Shown one piece after another: positions 15,321-27,100 of a stretch of 64,000 nucleotides of DNA. The DNA lies in contig JTDE01000147.1 of assembly GCA_014338405.1 (NCBI GenBank), forward strand, positions 271,588 through 335,587, written 5' to 3'. This DNA is from Paragonimus skrjabini miyazakii (lineage: Eukaryota; Platyhelminthes; Trematoda; Plagiorchiida; Troglotrematidae). Both the position numbers and the translations under genes were made by a program. The notes under the pieces were generated by a model, which was given only the letters and a program-made list of their open reading frames with translations, did no database searches and was not told where the DNA came from. Position 1 is the stretch's first letter, and the number at the start of each line of letters is the position of its first letter.

Positions 15321-17924
15321 CTTTAAAGGTTTAGCTAACTGTTATTTTTCACGTGCATTTGAAAAACAACCCGGAAGTGTTAGATGTTCCACTTTTAAGA
15401 CGGTCGTTTTAGTTGTCATAAAGTTACCCGGTTTGATCAGTATATCAGTTTTCTTAGTTTTACTTCAGGTGCATTAGGACGAACACTAGTCAGCATATTG
15501 TTCTATCGACCTTATCCAGTTTGCTTAATCTTCAATTTGGTTTAGGTCAACAACATTCTGTTAACACCGAAATGGGTTGCTAGTAGATGTCCACAAACGT
15601 TCACTGACATCCACGGCAAACGGAACTCTTTTAATCCGATTGTATGCAAAGTGTTCATCGAAATGATACTCTCTTCCAGTTGCTACTTTGAGTACATCGT
15701 CTGACTTTCTCAGTTTTTCAAAAGCTTCAGCTCGCTTTATCTCAGGCGTAACTTGTAGCTTGATTGAGCTTGCCATATCTAACCCGCAGAGAAGTGTAAT
15801 TAATGTCGAACGTGTTTCATTCGGCCACTTTCATTTTCACGTTATCCGCTGGCATATTTGCACTTGAAGTGAAAGTCGTGTTTCTATTAGCCGCCACCAG
15901 ACAGGTGACCCATTCGATGGAGGAACAGCTGATTGGTCGACAATAGCAAATTGAATGCAAAACCCATTTAGGTGACCAATCATCTGATGAACCCGACTGA
16001 TTTGTTGCTTCTGACTACCCCCTCGTGCTTGTCAGTGATCTTTTGACCCATACCTCTTCATACTGTCAACTGTCATTCGTGGCACACTGATATGTCTGAA
16101 GTGACTGTTGTAAGAAACCAGTTGATGAGATTAAACGGTTCGTTAGCGTACGACCACATACATATTCACGCTTCCCTCATAAGGTATACTACATGAATAT
16201 GGACTAACATACGCAATGAACTAGTTCAGAACAGAACAGGGAATGTCAATGGGCGATGATTACCTGGTTGACAAAACGAACGGCGTAGGTTCAACATCAA
16301 TGTTGTTTGAGCAAATCAGAAGTGATAGGGAGTTTAATTGCTTTCTGTATATGGTGGTCACCCATATTGGTCTATACAATCAAATATAACTGATAAACAG
16401 AAGCTTAACAACGGTTGACCAACACAGCTTGCGTACTATGTAAGCAGATTAACTGTGAAAAATTTACCAGATTTGAAATACAGAATACAGGTCAACACTC
16501 CAAGTACATTCACGTTATTCACACACCAGTCACCCTTTACCTCTATTTTACAATATTTTTATTTACGCTTTTTGCAGGGTATGGCAGTCGGCTCATTTGC
16601 TCACGTCCTTATATGACTGAGAGTTGAACAGCAAACAAAAGTCACGTTCATGTTTATACCACTTAGATTATTAATCGTTGAAAAATATTCCCTGATTCAT
16701 ACAGGAAAGTCAGGAGTGGTTGTTGACAATCACTCAACATCACATTAATTAGATTAGTTTTCAGAAATATCGAAGACTGAAAAGAGATCATCCAATTTAA
16801 CACTGTTTAAAGTTAGCTGCCATTTACGTATAATCACCTACGTTCGAACTATTAGGAAGATAAGACAACAACGTTGAAGACTGGTGGTTTAGATTTCCAC
16901 AATAAAGTTTATCTTCATCGATACTCACCAATGAGATGACACTTGGCGACAGAAAGTGCGAAATTCTTCTGTGATTAGAAGAAAACGTGGTTAAATATCC
17001 AGTATAATTAATGGATTTCGAATGTTTGTAAATGTACGACATTCACCAGGCATCAGTGACCTGTCGCTCATTCCCATTTGTTTTAAAGCGAAGATGGCTC
17101 ACGATTGATCACGTCCTTTACGTTCAACCAACCATTTCCGCAAGCTTATTTACGAAGGAAGCACTAAACTCGAGACTTGTCCATATTATGCTTCATCAGT
17201 TGTGCCTATCCTCATCCGGACAGTAATTCGCACTGGGGCTCGTGACGCTAACGTTTTCACCACATCAACAACCTTACGACATGTACAACTATATAATAAG
17301 TATATTCAAACTCCGAACCATAACGTTGACTGAGCAATATTCATCTTGCCTGATCACTTCAGAAGAAAAAATAAAAAGAATCACTACGTTCAATTCAATC
17401 GATATCTCCGTGATCGTGACTTTCTCAATTAGGCTGAATTTACTATTTTAATAGGGACAACTGTGGGATGTTGGACTTAGTAATATATATTCAGAGACTT
17501 AGATTATTTCAAATTGAAAATCATCCATACCTGACTGCAGAAGTTCCATCCAGATAAGCTTTTCCGCTAACCAACTTCGACTTCGAAATAATTTAAATCC
17601 CCTAATTATTAACAATCACCTCTAGTTCTTCTGAACTTTGCTTCACATCTGTTGATCTAATGATGCATTGCAAACAGCTGTTCTTCGAGACAAAGTTGAA
17701 AACAGGAATTAAACACGGTAGATTCTATGATTTGCTGTGCACTTAATTTTGCAGCATCTCGTCAGTTCCATATTGCGTTACCGCAACAAAGCCAAACAGG
17801 GCTTACAAAAAATATATAAGACCAAAACCAAGAAAAGTGATCATTTACTGCGTCACCTTTGGGCTGATGTCCGTGTCTGGTTGTCGCAACAGTCTCAGTA
17901 GTCATTTGCAAAATAAATGACATT
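15321..17924. other. No confirmed gene; one candidate exon
   Basis: Apart from the weak coding-like segment at 15561-15776 (-), listed separately, I see nothing here. The open frames at 16415-16627 and 17242-17451 are short and show no motif. Confidence 0.4.
15561..15776 (-). CDS. Candidate exon, unrecognised protein segment
   Basis: A 71-codon minus-strand open frame with a charged, protein-like composition, including a stretch of His, Asp, Glu, Phe, Arg and Lys (HFDEHFAYNRIKR) and few low-complexity residues. On the minus strand the ATG lies two bases after a TTAG that follows a pyrimidine-containing stretch, which could serve as a splice acceptor. No clear donor marks the other end, and the frame stops at a TAA. 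I cannot assign a family. It could be an exon of an otherwise invisible gene, a fragment of an old retroelement ORF, or chance. Confidence 0.22.
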   Translation of the reverse strand: MASSIKLQVTPEIKRAEAFEKLRKSDDVLKVATGREYHFDEHFAYNRIKRVPFAVDVSERLWTSTSNPFRC

Positions 17925-18235
17925 AATTGGCTCTTATCGAAGCGATCAGGCAATCGGAACATCACTCGCAAGCAAACATCGGACAGCATCTACATATTAC
18001 GATACATTCGTGCCTACTGTTAGGTCAATGGCTCAGTGGTCAACACGGTTGTCTTATGGAAACGTGACCGGAGTTATAATCACGACCAAGACAAAGGCGT
18101 ACAGTATTGATTAGTTCTAACGAGAGTGAAACTCTTGCCTAATGCTTTTTTCTAGTCAAGTTGACTGGAAAGACTACGTAAATTTGAAGACTACAATCAA
18201 ATGCGAATTGTATTCAACTTGAAATAGACTTTGAA
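17925..18235 (+). mobile_element. HHR-SINE copy with tRNA-like head
   Basis: The end of the body (from about 17925) aligns by eye with the copies at 54.3 and 58.3 kb. It is followed by a tRNA-like head: the A box TGGCTCAGTGG at 18029-18039 matches the pol III consensus exactly, and a decayed B box (GTTATAATC) lies at 18073-18081. Next come a degenerate hammerhead (18101-18145) and a diverged tail to about 18235. The spacing of A box, B box, ribozyme and tail is the same as in the other copies. The ribozyme core is mutated, so this is a relic. Confidence 0.75.
18101..18145 (+). ncRNA. Degenerate hammerhead ribozyme in HHR-SINE
   Basis: This 45-nt block lines up with the intact hammerheads. 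GAAA and a helix II-like pair (GTTCT/AGAGT) remain. The first core strand reads TTGATTA instead of CTGAYGA (C3 and G8 changed), the cleavage triplet is GCC instead of GTC, and helix I has lost two pairs. It is expected to be inactive. Confidence 0.6.
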
Positions 18236-19540
18236 AGCATCAGCCAGGATAACCTGATGTCAAGATATCAGTACATATAGTTTAACGAAAGATGCTGGCT
18301 GTTTCCTTTGTGCTGATTTTGTTCACTACAAGTTGCCAAGGCTTGTTTGATCTGGCTTTCAGCCAAAGCTGTAATAAATCAGGCTACTCAAGTGCACAAC
18401 CGTTGTTTTGTTTTGCCTACTTGAATGGTATGAGGCCAACTTTTAAATTGGCATATACAATGAGGTAAGATGCACCAAGATGATGGCACTTCCACTGGGC
18501 GAACGAGCCTTCAGCAAGTTTAACAAAACATCGTGAGACAAGTCGCGCGGAGCATACTACCGACTGCCGATCAATGAAATCGGCGAAATTGTTTCATCAA
18601 CTAATCATTTTAGGCTAAATTTCAGGTACTATCCCGCTTCGGCAAAGTTGTTTTTGTGATGCTTCAATGACCAAACTTTTGCAGTGGTTAATGATTTTTT
18701 CGTGGCCGTTGTTTAATAATAGCATTGATGTTCATTGCCACTGTTTGTTATACAATATGTCTCAGGAGCATATGTTCTAGAAACAAAAAATACAGTGAGA
18801 AACAAAACCGGTCGTTCGTTGAAATGGCCGTGGAGCTGACAAACTTAACTACTCACCCATCCAAGCTGTCTTTTTGTAAACAAATCTTTCGATTGCCATG
18901 TATAATTCTCAAGTTATTACAATGTTTGGGAGGACTATAGGCTATCCAGTCTAATGTTGAGTATGTGTAGTATGGTTAGATGCAACTGATACACAGCTGA
19001 GTGCAAAATCAGCATTTTTTTGCTTCGTTATTTCTCCGCTCACAGGTTCAAGAAGACAAAAAATGTTTGCCAAAGCAGAGCCAAGTAGACTCCGCACCGC
19101 TAAATTATCCGTTTTTCTATACTCAACTCTTTGGAATATAAGTTTGATGTCTAACTGAGGACCAGCTGCTCCAGTTTTGAAGAACATATATATGTTTCCT
19201 GCCAATTCCCAGAGATTCAATAGCAGTTGTTGACTCCTTAAAAACAGGTTTTAACTGTCCTTACTAAAACCACATATGCTAGGCAATGTCGCAACTATCA
19301 GTTCTGACTGGAGATAAAAACACAGAAATCAGTTATCTCACAAATGGGAACATTTGTAAAAAAAAGAATCAACATCCATGGGATATATACTACTTGAGTG
19401 CTCACCGATGTGTTTTCTAAGTCGTTATTGTACGATCGACAGGTTGATAATATTTTACTATTGACTGATGTTACTCATTTTGATTTATTTTTCAACCTAC
19501 CTTTATGTTACGAAGTTGAATCAATCAGTAGTTCACATTT
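18236..19540. other. Nothing recognised
   Basis: No motif-bearing frame was found. I looked for the reverse-transcriptase half of the Penelope-like element that begins at 19541 and did not find it, so that element appears 5'-truncated or too decayed to see. Confidence 0.4.
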
Positions 19541-20350
19541 TTGAATATGCTGATTACTAGACGTGCAGATGGCATGGTACAGCGCTCAGTTCACCACAAT
19601 GCAACATGGGGTGGTCAATACATTCAGTTGTCCAGCTTTGCATCTACTACATGCAAACGAGGTTTGGTTAAGACACTGTTTCACAGAGTCAGTCTTATTT
19701 GCCCTGCTGATACACTGCAGATTGAACAGGAGTTGCTGAGACAAACTTTGCTAGGAAATGGATACCCCGGACAAATTCATCGGGGCACATACTACGGTGA
19801 AGAAGAGCACTGAGTCCATACTGACGGCTCAAAAGAAGGCTGTTTTGCTATTCTTGCCATTCAAAGGTGACCACTTAACCAGCGATACAAAGCACAAATT
19901 AAAGTCTGCTTTGGCTCGAACGTATGCGGCTGCGTATTTGCGCTTAGTTCAAACCACCGGAGGACCGGTTCTCCGCAATCGCGAATGTAGCTTGCCAAAC
20001 TCTTCTGTCTGTCGTGTTATGTGCCAGTTCACTTGCCGTTTACGCAGGCAGAACAGATCGACAACTATCACCAGGAGTTGCCGAACACATTCCGAAGTGG
20101 TTGGAACAACAGATGACGCACCAGCCTCAACTTGGTGCACTGACGACTCTAAATCCAGCGTCATCGATTGCTAAACACCTCATGACAACAGGTCACCAAT
20201 TTGACGCATAAAACTCATGCAAGATACTGTTGCGCAATAGAAACCCGAGGCTATTAACTTTCTGTGAAGCGATGCATATCCGAACTCACCAGCCGACGTT
20301 GTGTGTAAAAAGTGGTTGAGGCAACCTATCGGTTTGCCACGATCGTGTTT
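19541..20350 (+). mobile_element. Penelope-like element, RT C-terminus plus GIY-YIG endonuclease, frameshifted
   Basis: Three frames in succession carry consecutive parts of a Penelope-like polyprotein. Frame one (19541 to about 19780) has the linker after the reverse transcriptase, with the segment KRGLVKTLFHR. Frame two (about 19770-20030) has LPFKGDHLTSDTKHKLKSAL, a conserved block just before the endonuclease. Frame three (about 20030-20210) has the GIY-YIG nuclease core, with VYAGRTDRQLS in place of the usual YIG-type strand and then EHIPKW with the catalytic-type glutamate. After an in-frame stop at 20209-20211 the same frame continues with the C-terminal block (RNRNPRLLTFCEA, then an LC pair near the end). 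Two frameshifts and stops make it a dead copy. Family known: PLEs encode a telomerase-like RT with a GIY-YIG nuclease. Host or viral origin other than a PLE is unlikely. Confidence 0.85.
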
Positions 20351-20370
20351 ATATAATACCTGGTGTTTTG

Positions 20371-20560
20371 CACTCATTAGAGCTTATCATTAGCGCATAT
20401 CCTGTTTACCGACGTGCTCTAATGAGGATGGAACTCGAGTCTAGTGCTTCTTTTTGGAAGAGCCCAAACCGGAAAGTCTATAAGAATGCGGAAGCTGTGA
20501 TCAATTGTGGGTGGTACTCAAACTGAAACTAACCAGCTCCCCGACTGCTAATCAGTGATA
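20371..20560 (+). mobile_element. HHR-SINE-type repeat at the end of the PLE ORF
   Basis: At 20371-20407 the sequence reads like the 5' half of the family hammerhead on the minus strand (CATTAGAGC...GCGCATATCC). It then switches to a plus-strand hammerhead (20405-20447) and the tail, ending ACTGCTAATCAGTGAT. It lies about 30 bp after the last recognisable Penelope-like codons. It is either the terminal repeat of that PLE or an independent inverted HHR-SINE insertion. The inverted layout, shared with other HHR-SINE loci, favours the second, and position alone favours the first. Confidence 0.65.
20407..20447 (+). ncRNA. Degenerate hammerhead ribozyme
   Basis: Helix III and cleavage region are intact (ACTCGAGTC then TAGTGC), but the first core strand reads CCGACGT and the second GGAA, and helix II pairs poorly. 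It is expected to be inactive. Confidence 0.55.
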
Positions 20561-23414
20561 TATGATTTGCGTGTAGGCGTGTGAAGTTTCTCTTTGTCCT
20601 TATCTGTATGACGTATATGACTAGCATGTTTTACGCTTTCGACTGATGAGAGTAGGGTAGCAATTCATGCCTTCTTTCTATCCTGAAGAAGTGATAAAAA
20701 GGGGCTTGGGGTTTCGAATATTGGATTTATTAAAAAGGACGGACTGTACAAAACTTTGATGTTGAAATTCTAACTTATTTACCAAACCAGTCGAATGGAA
20801 GACCGACGCATTCGAGTTCTGTATAGTGCAGTCGTTTTATTCAACGACATCTTAAGAAATTACATGGGAAATAAAACCAAGATTACAAACAAACTGTGGT
20901 ACTTGGTCGATAGCGTTCTGCTGTCACTTGGGCGAGTGAAAGCTTGTAGACAAAACACAGCACCCACGCACGACAACAACTCTGCACTGTTAACGTTCAA
21001 ATATACTAAAACATGTTCAACCAGAACGTTCATTTCGGCTTATTGATAAAACGAAGCAACCAGATATCTGGTTTTGAGACCATAATTGGTTCTTCGTCAA
21101 ACTAGACAATTTTTATACATTAACTTGTTGCTTTAACAGTTGAAATTCGAATGATCTTGTTTTGAAAATTGCGTGACTTTAATCACTATCCGGAAAACAT
21201 TTTTATTGATTTAACAATGTTGCCCACGTTACTAATTTATAAAGCTGCCCGAACTCAGTGGTCCACGTAAACCGTGAACTGTAAGCTTGGACAATCTTGG
21301 AGTTTGAATTGTGAAATTAAATTCGTCTGAAGTATTGCGATATGAGCAATACACAGGATCCGGATCAAGCTATACGTTTATCATTCACCTGGCGACCGAT
21401 CAATTGCTTTCATGCTTGTTGGATGTTTATAACCAGTATGAATATCTGAGAGAAAATAGCATCATCATTTGTGCCATATAACCACCCTTCTTAGAGAACG
21501 ATCAAGGAGGCGTTCACGTAAATTGACAGTTCAGTGTATTAAAAATTGTACAGCAGTATTAATCTTCAAACAATTCGTTCGTATTTATGGTTTACAAAAA
21601 TAGGTAGAAATATCAGAAAATGAAATTCAAAATTATCACAAAAATGCAAAAATTTGAGTGAAAATAAAGTAACTAACACTGTCTTAGCCTGAACATCACA
21701 AAATGTCAAGAAAACCATTACTTCAAAAAGATAAATAGGTGTTTTGAGGGAGATTTTCAGTGCTTTCAATGTCTGAAATGAATCAACAGGTGGACTTTCT
21801 AAACGGGATCTTCGTCCTGTAATTAATTTGACTAATTAAACAGAACACGTAAGGTTGTTGGCGACTGAAGAATCACCAAAACATAAGGGAGTTTGATTAC
21901 ACTTTTCTCATGTATGAAATAATTTAAACCGTGTTTTATCAGAAGTGAATATTTTTCTCATTTTCATTTCAAATAAATGTATACCCTTTTCTGTTGTTGT
22001 GCGTGCAACTTACATCTATAAACCAGCAAGAAAACACTGCATACTTCGTTGCGACAGACATTTTTCTCCAATTGTGCAGCTCCATTAGTTTCATCAATGA
22101 CTGACAACATCACCCTTTCAAGAATAACAGACCGGTCACAAATTTAGGGATTTGTGCAATGGACTCCCGTTTAGTTTAGCACTTGTTATCCGTAATAATA
22201 TTTATCAGAGCAAAAAGCACAGCTGAGGGAAATTAACCAAAAATTTCAATTCGATCCCTGGCTTCCTTTTGTAATTAGTCATACCTGTGGTGGATGAGCC
22301 TTTTTATGACTTATTTGAGGCAATAGTAGAAGTTTTTATAATGATACCAACATTCACAAATTCATTGTCTCGGTAATCGTGTCTTGAGCAGTTGACTGGA
22401 GAACAAAGACGTTGTCTTATGCTGACTAGTAGGTTTTCAATTGTTCAAGGTGCACAATAAAAACCTTCATCGTTGATAAAGTGTCACTCCAGCCTTAAAT
22501 CACAAGCGGCATTTAGGTCGGCTCACATTTCATCAGAGCTACAGTGAGAAATGAGCAAATCTGGTACTCCTTTGTCCTTTGATGAAAGTGATCAACCACG
22601 GAAGTGGCTCAGCATAGAAGCACAGTTTTTCAGCCGATTTCGCTAGGTGACTTTAGTGGGTATTTGTCTACGATAACACAAGTCCTGCACTGTCAGGATT
22701 TTATTTGTTGAATTGACCCCAATGTCATCTATAACAGGGTGACTTATGTAAAATGCGTAAGATGGCTCGTTTAATACAAACATTGGTCTGTTATATATTC
22801 TACATTTACAATAATGCCATATATTCATAAATATTGCAACATAACAGGATAATTATATAATACAAAATATGCCTATAACATAATAATGATATAGGATCTA
22901 GATAAACTCGCATTTTATTCTTCAGCAAAAAACCTCATGTCCCAGCACAATTTGAAAACAATCAGTCATTGGTAACAGTAAAACGTCCTCCTTTGTTGAA
23001 GATGACTCGTCTCGGCTATGTTCGTGATTCATATTGTTATATGCAACCCCCATGCCTTTCGTTATCGTTTGCACTTATTTCACTCTCTCGGATAGCATAA
23101 GTAAACAGTGGGAGTACAGGTGGCATGTTACGTTTCAGTGTGAGGAACCATATCTTGGTGGACAGCACGAAATTGTGGGTCTTACTTTTATGGCAGTTTT
23201 GCCCTCAAGGCTTCAAAGTCTAATGGATAGAAAGCTCACAAAATTGTCGCTTGTTGTAACGCTTCAAGTGTCATTCACGATTTAATAGACAATTCATTCA
23301 GAAAACTGACTGACTTTCACTTTCCCCTGTAATGTCACATATTCCTACAACTTGGTCTGTTTTCAATTACCATAGTTGTCATACTATATATTTGTAATGA
23401 AATTTTAATGTTTT
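20561..23414. other. Nothing recognised
   Basis: Only short frames without motifs. No repeat shared with the rest of the window was seen. Confidence 0.4.
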
Positions 23415-23665
23415 ACAAGTGTGCTATGGATTCCATCGTGAACCGTTTGATAAATACTGTCAAAGCACTCGATTCTGCGGATCCTTTGATGGAGCTCATG
23501 TAAGAAAGTGTAACGGCTGGGTCGCCATATCCAAATGTAATAATTACGGACTCCCGTCGTGCCTTGGTAGATCAGCTGATAGAGCGCCTATCATTAATGG
23601 GCACATTGTTCCTGACAGTAGTTCAAATCCAGCTGTAGCCCAAAATGTTGCCATTTGGTCTCTTC
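23415..23665 (+). mobile_element. tRNA-like repeat family 2, copy 1
   Basis: This segment of about 230-250 bp aligns end to end, by eye, with 30445-30700. Shared landmarks are GGATTCCA-x-CGTGAAC near the left edge, CCAAAT in the middle, and a tRNA-like module at about 23561-23640. That module has an A-box-like ATCAGCTGATAGAGCGCC (TAGNTCAGCTGGTAGAGC in common tRNAs) and a canonical B box, GTTCAAATCC, at 23621-23630. It has no hammerhead and no tail in common with HHR-SINE, so it looks like a second tRNA-derived SINE. The 100-codon frame across it is not conserved in the other copy and is probably chance. Confidence 0.6.
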
Positions 23666-24098
23666 ACAGTAAACCATATTTTACTTTGAGTTCATTACAT
23701 TTAGCATCAAGCGTACTTTAGCTTGAAAAATGTCCAATCTCATTCACACCATCATCAATTGAAAAGTAATTTGGGTACGGGATTCATTAGCTCATAGTTT
23801 CTGTTGGATATCACTGGAACCACCCCATAGAGTAGAAAGCCTCTCGGATGCATTTCCTCGGGATGCACCGCTTTACTACTCAACCTCTGCACCTAAGACA
23901 CACAGTTTCCATATTTTCCACCGGGTAGCATCAGTTTTTATACATGTCAAGTTTTCGCCACCGTGGTTGATACTCCGTTGGTCAACCTAAGCTTAATTTA
24001 TGGGATTATTATACTGGGTAGATCAGTAACTCCCTGAGTTTATGTTATCCACATAAAGAATTCAGGTAACTTCATCAACGTAACCGACTGGTTTTCTG

Positions 24099-24120
24099 TA
24101 AAATGTAAAATGTAAAATGT
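24099..24120. repeat. Short 7-bp tandem repeat (TAAAATG)x3
   Basis: Three adjoining heptamer units. No functional context. Confidence 0.8.
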
Positions 24121-27100
24121 TCGGGTGTACTGCTTTTGTGAAAGGGGGTGTATGGAAAACTCAAGAGATATCAATAACTGAGAACAGTTGTGAGTAATGT
24201 TCAACCTGTTTTAATTCTGGTTTTGTCTGTAATTTGTGATGTAAGCTTTCCACAGTCTAGTGAACCGGAACGGTAAAGTTCGCTTTCGCCAAACTTAGGA
24301 ACCATGTATTTTGCAGTGAAACCAAAAAACCGATGAAGTTTAAAACATAAATTCAAACAGAAACCACATTTATCCATTCAAATTGAAGGACATATAATAT
24401 CAGTTGGACACTGTCTACTTCCGACCGCAACCAGCAAGTTTTAAAAGGTAATTCGATTAGAATTCACAGTCGTGGACAACCTTTTGATGACCAGGATTTT
24501 AATTTCAGTTAGAATCCAACAAGACAACGCGTTAATCACTTATCTTAACATGGACTCGAATAAACAACCGTACAAAAAAGCCTCAGTCATCTTCCTTTGT
24601 AAGTAAAACGGTAGTAAAGTTAAAAGGGTAACGGGTGAATGACAATATTTGTTAAACCACCATTTTGTGCAAACCAGTTTCAAAAAACTCCAAGCATTAC
24701 TATGTGATATACGGTTAAAACCTAGGTCTCATCAACAATGTTTCCGATATTTTAATGTGAAATAGTAAGGTAACCTCAGACTGACCAACAAATGTCTCAA
24801 TTTTGAGAACCACAAAAGAATCACAAAGCGATTACCCCTCACTAGCAAACTTTCTCGTGATTTTGGTGGATTGTCCTGGATGGAGGAGAAAACTAGTTGG
24901 AAAACAATTTCAATCAAGACGGTATTGCTATATCTCCGAAAAAGAATCACCTACTGACTAAACACACTATCTGTTTCGAAAGTTGTTCAAATTCCTCTTT
25001 TCTGATTTCCAAAAAGTGTCTAACCCGGCCAAAAAGACAATGTGACAACGGGATTCGACGTTTTTTCTGACTTAAGCCCATTCCGTTGCAATTTAGGAGA
25101 AGAAAATATTTTAATATTTAAACCCGTAATTAATAACGGAAACGAGCCTTGTGAACTGTTCACTCACAACTGCTACAAGACATCAGTGAGGAATGTGCCT
25201 CACTTTATCAGTTGTATACACTTTTGATTTAGCATCTGGCAAGCTATGATTGGTCAGGCTAGACTCTTGTAACGCATCCTATCGAAGATTTCGGAGCAGT
25301 TTCATTTCTCAGTGCATGCCGTTTGTATGGTTCTTGAACGTTTTTTCCTTCGGCAAACGCCATAACCGTGTTTCTCTTCGGAGAGTGTTCCTACTGTAAT
25401 GGATCTGAACGCTATAAAATACGGGTGTGAATATGAAAGCAAAAAGGTTACAAAAAATGGAAACAACTGACCCACAGTAGTTTGTGAAAGGTGCGTCGTT
25501 TACAGTTCCATCACACTGAATGTAGTGTCCAATCGATGCGATCTATCGTATAGTTCCCAGGTAACTTAGGAGGTCACAACGAAGATAATTTCGACGACCG
25601 ATGAGTTTGGAAATGTGCTGAAATAAATGCGGATTCCGTTAGCCGTTAACTCTCCCAAAAATCTGTACATATGCGACACTGAACGCAGAGAGAGAACACA
25701 GAGCTCGCGACCTGGAAAGTCAATTGTATCGTTAATTGAATCAACTCACATGATTTAAACGAGTGTACATGTGAATTTGACGAAGGTGAAAAATGCGAAA
25801 AACAATGACAATTATGCAGTACAAAATGCTGTACAAAACGCTGCACTACTACCAAACAGTGTAAGTACACGTATCAATTAAAAATCCACATAATAATAAG
25901 TCCGGATGGCTGCCGCGAAGATCGGATGCACAAAATTGCAACCAACCGTTTAAACATAAAACGAAAGTTGTTGCAGTTGTTCCTTCACAAGATGACCAAG
26001 AGCGATGAGAACCCTCGATAATTTAGCAATTGTGTCCACATATTTAACCGCATCTCCCTCCACTCTTAATGTTCTCTATTGCAGTGTGGTGCTCGACTTA
26101 TAAAGGAACATATCTCTGGCAAAGCAAATGTGTTCACACTTCGAAAGTGTTTTCAACGGGAGTTGCATAGGTAACTTCACCTGATTTCGAAGAAACTGAA
26201 TGCAACACAGCGAGGTGTAAATTATTAGGTTTGCTGGAGTACAGTCACAGCAGATGTGTACTATGACCCTACACCTGGATTTTCATTAAGGCCATCACTG
26301 GTATCTTAAAGTTCTATATATAATCTGAAAAACGTATACTATCAGTGGCTCCCTTTCCGCATCCAATCGTGGCAATTACATAGTTATCACGCAATACCAA
26401 TTGGTTACAAATTAGGATCAACATTAATGTTATCTGTCTACGTTTGCATTAGTGGACAGAAAGTAATAAAAACCAGTGGACATCACATCATTCACAGTTT
26501 TTGCAATACATAAGCATAAACACTTGCTAACTAAGATGCTGTCAGGTAGCTCATGTCCATTTTAAAGTTCAATTCAGTTTTCGTGTTGTCTTTTACTTTT
26601 GGTAGTCTAAATTTCCGGTTTAATGCATTTAGTCTTACAACTTACTACTGATTGGTTAAGTGTAATATAAATTCTTTTCCCATCCGAAATTACGGATGTC
26701 GCCAACGTACCGATTGGAATAATTCTTTACTTATGCGCACTTCCGGGAGACAAGACATTGCGTATTCCTCAACGCACGGTTTCATATAAAACAATATATG
26801 TATTGGTACGTTCATCAGCGGATGTGTAATTTGCATCAAACTGCAGAGTGACATATATTATAATACTTACTCAATACAATCTACGATGGAATTACCCCGC
26901 AGAACGGATCTCCAATCTCGTTAGTGCATGTTAAATTAGTCACTTGTGTATGACTGACCAACAGAGATTTTTACATATTCACATCCAGTCTACACAACGT
27001 CAACCAACTGCCCTGTAAGCATCTACAAGTGCGTGCCTTTCATCGTGTTGTGAATGCGACTTTATTCGAAAGGCTAAAGTTAGTATATCATGTGAGATAC

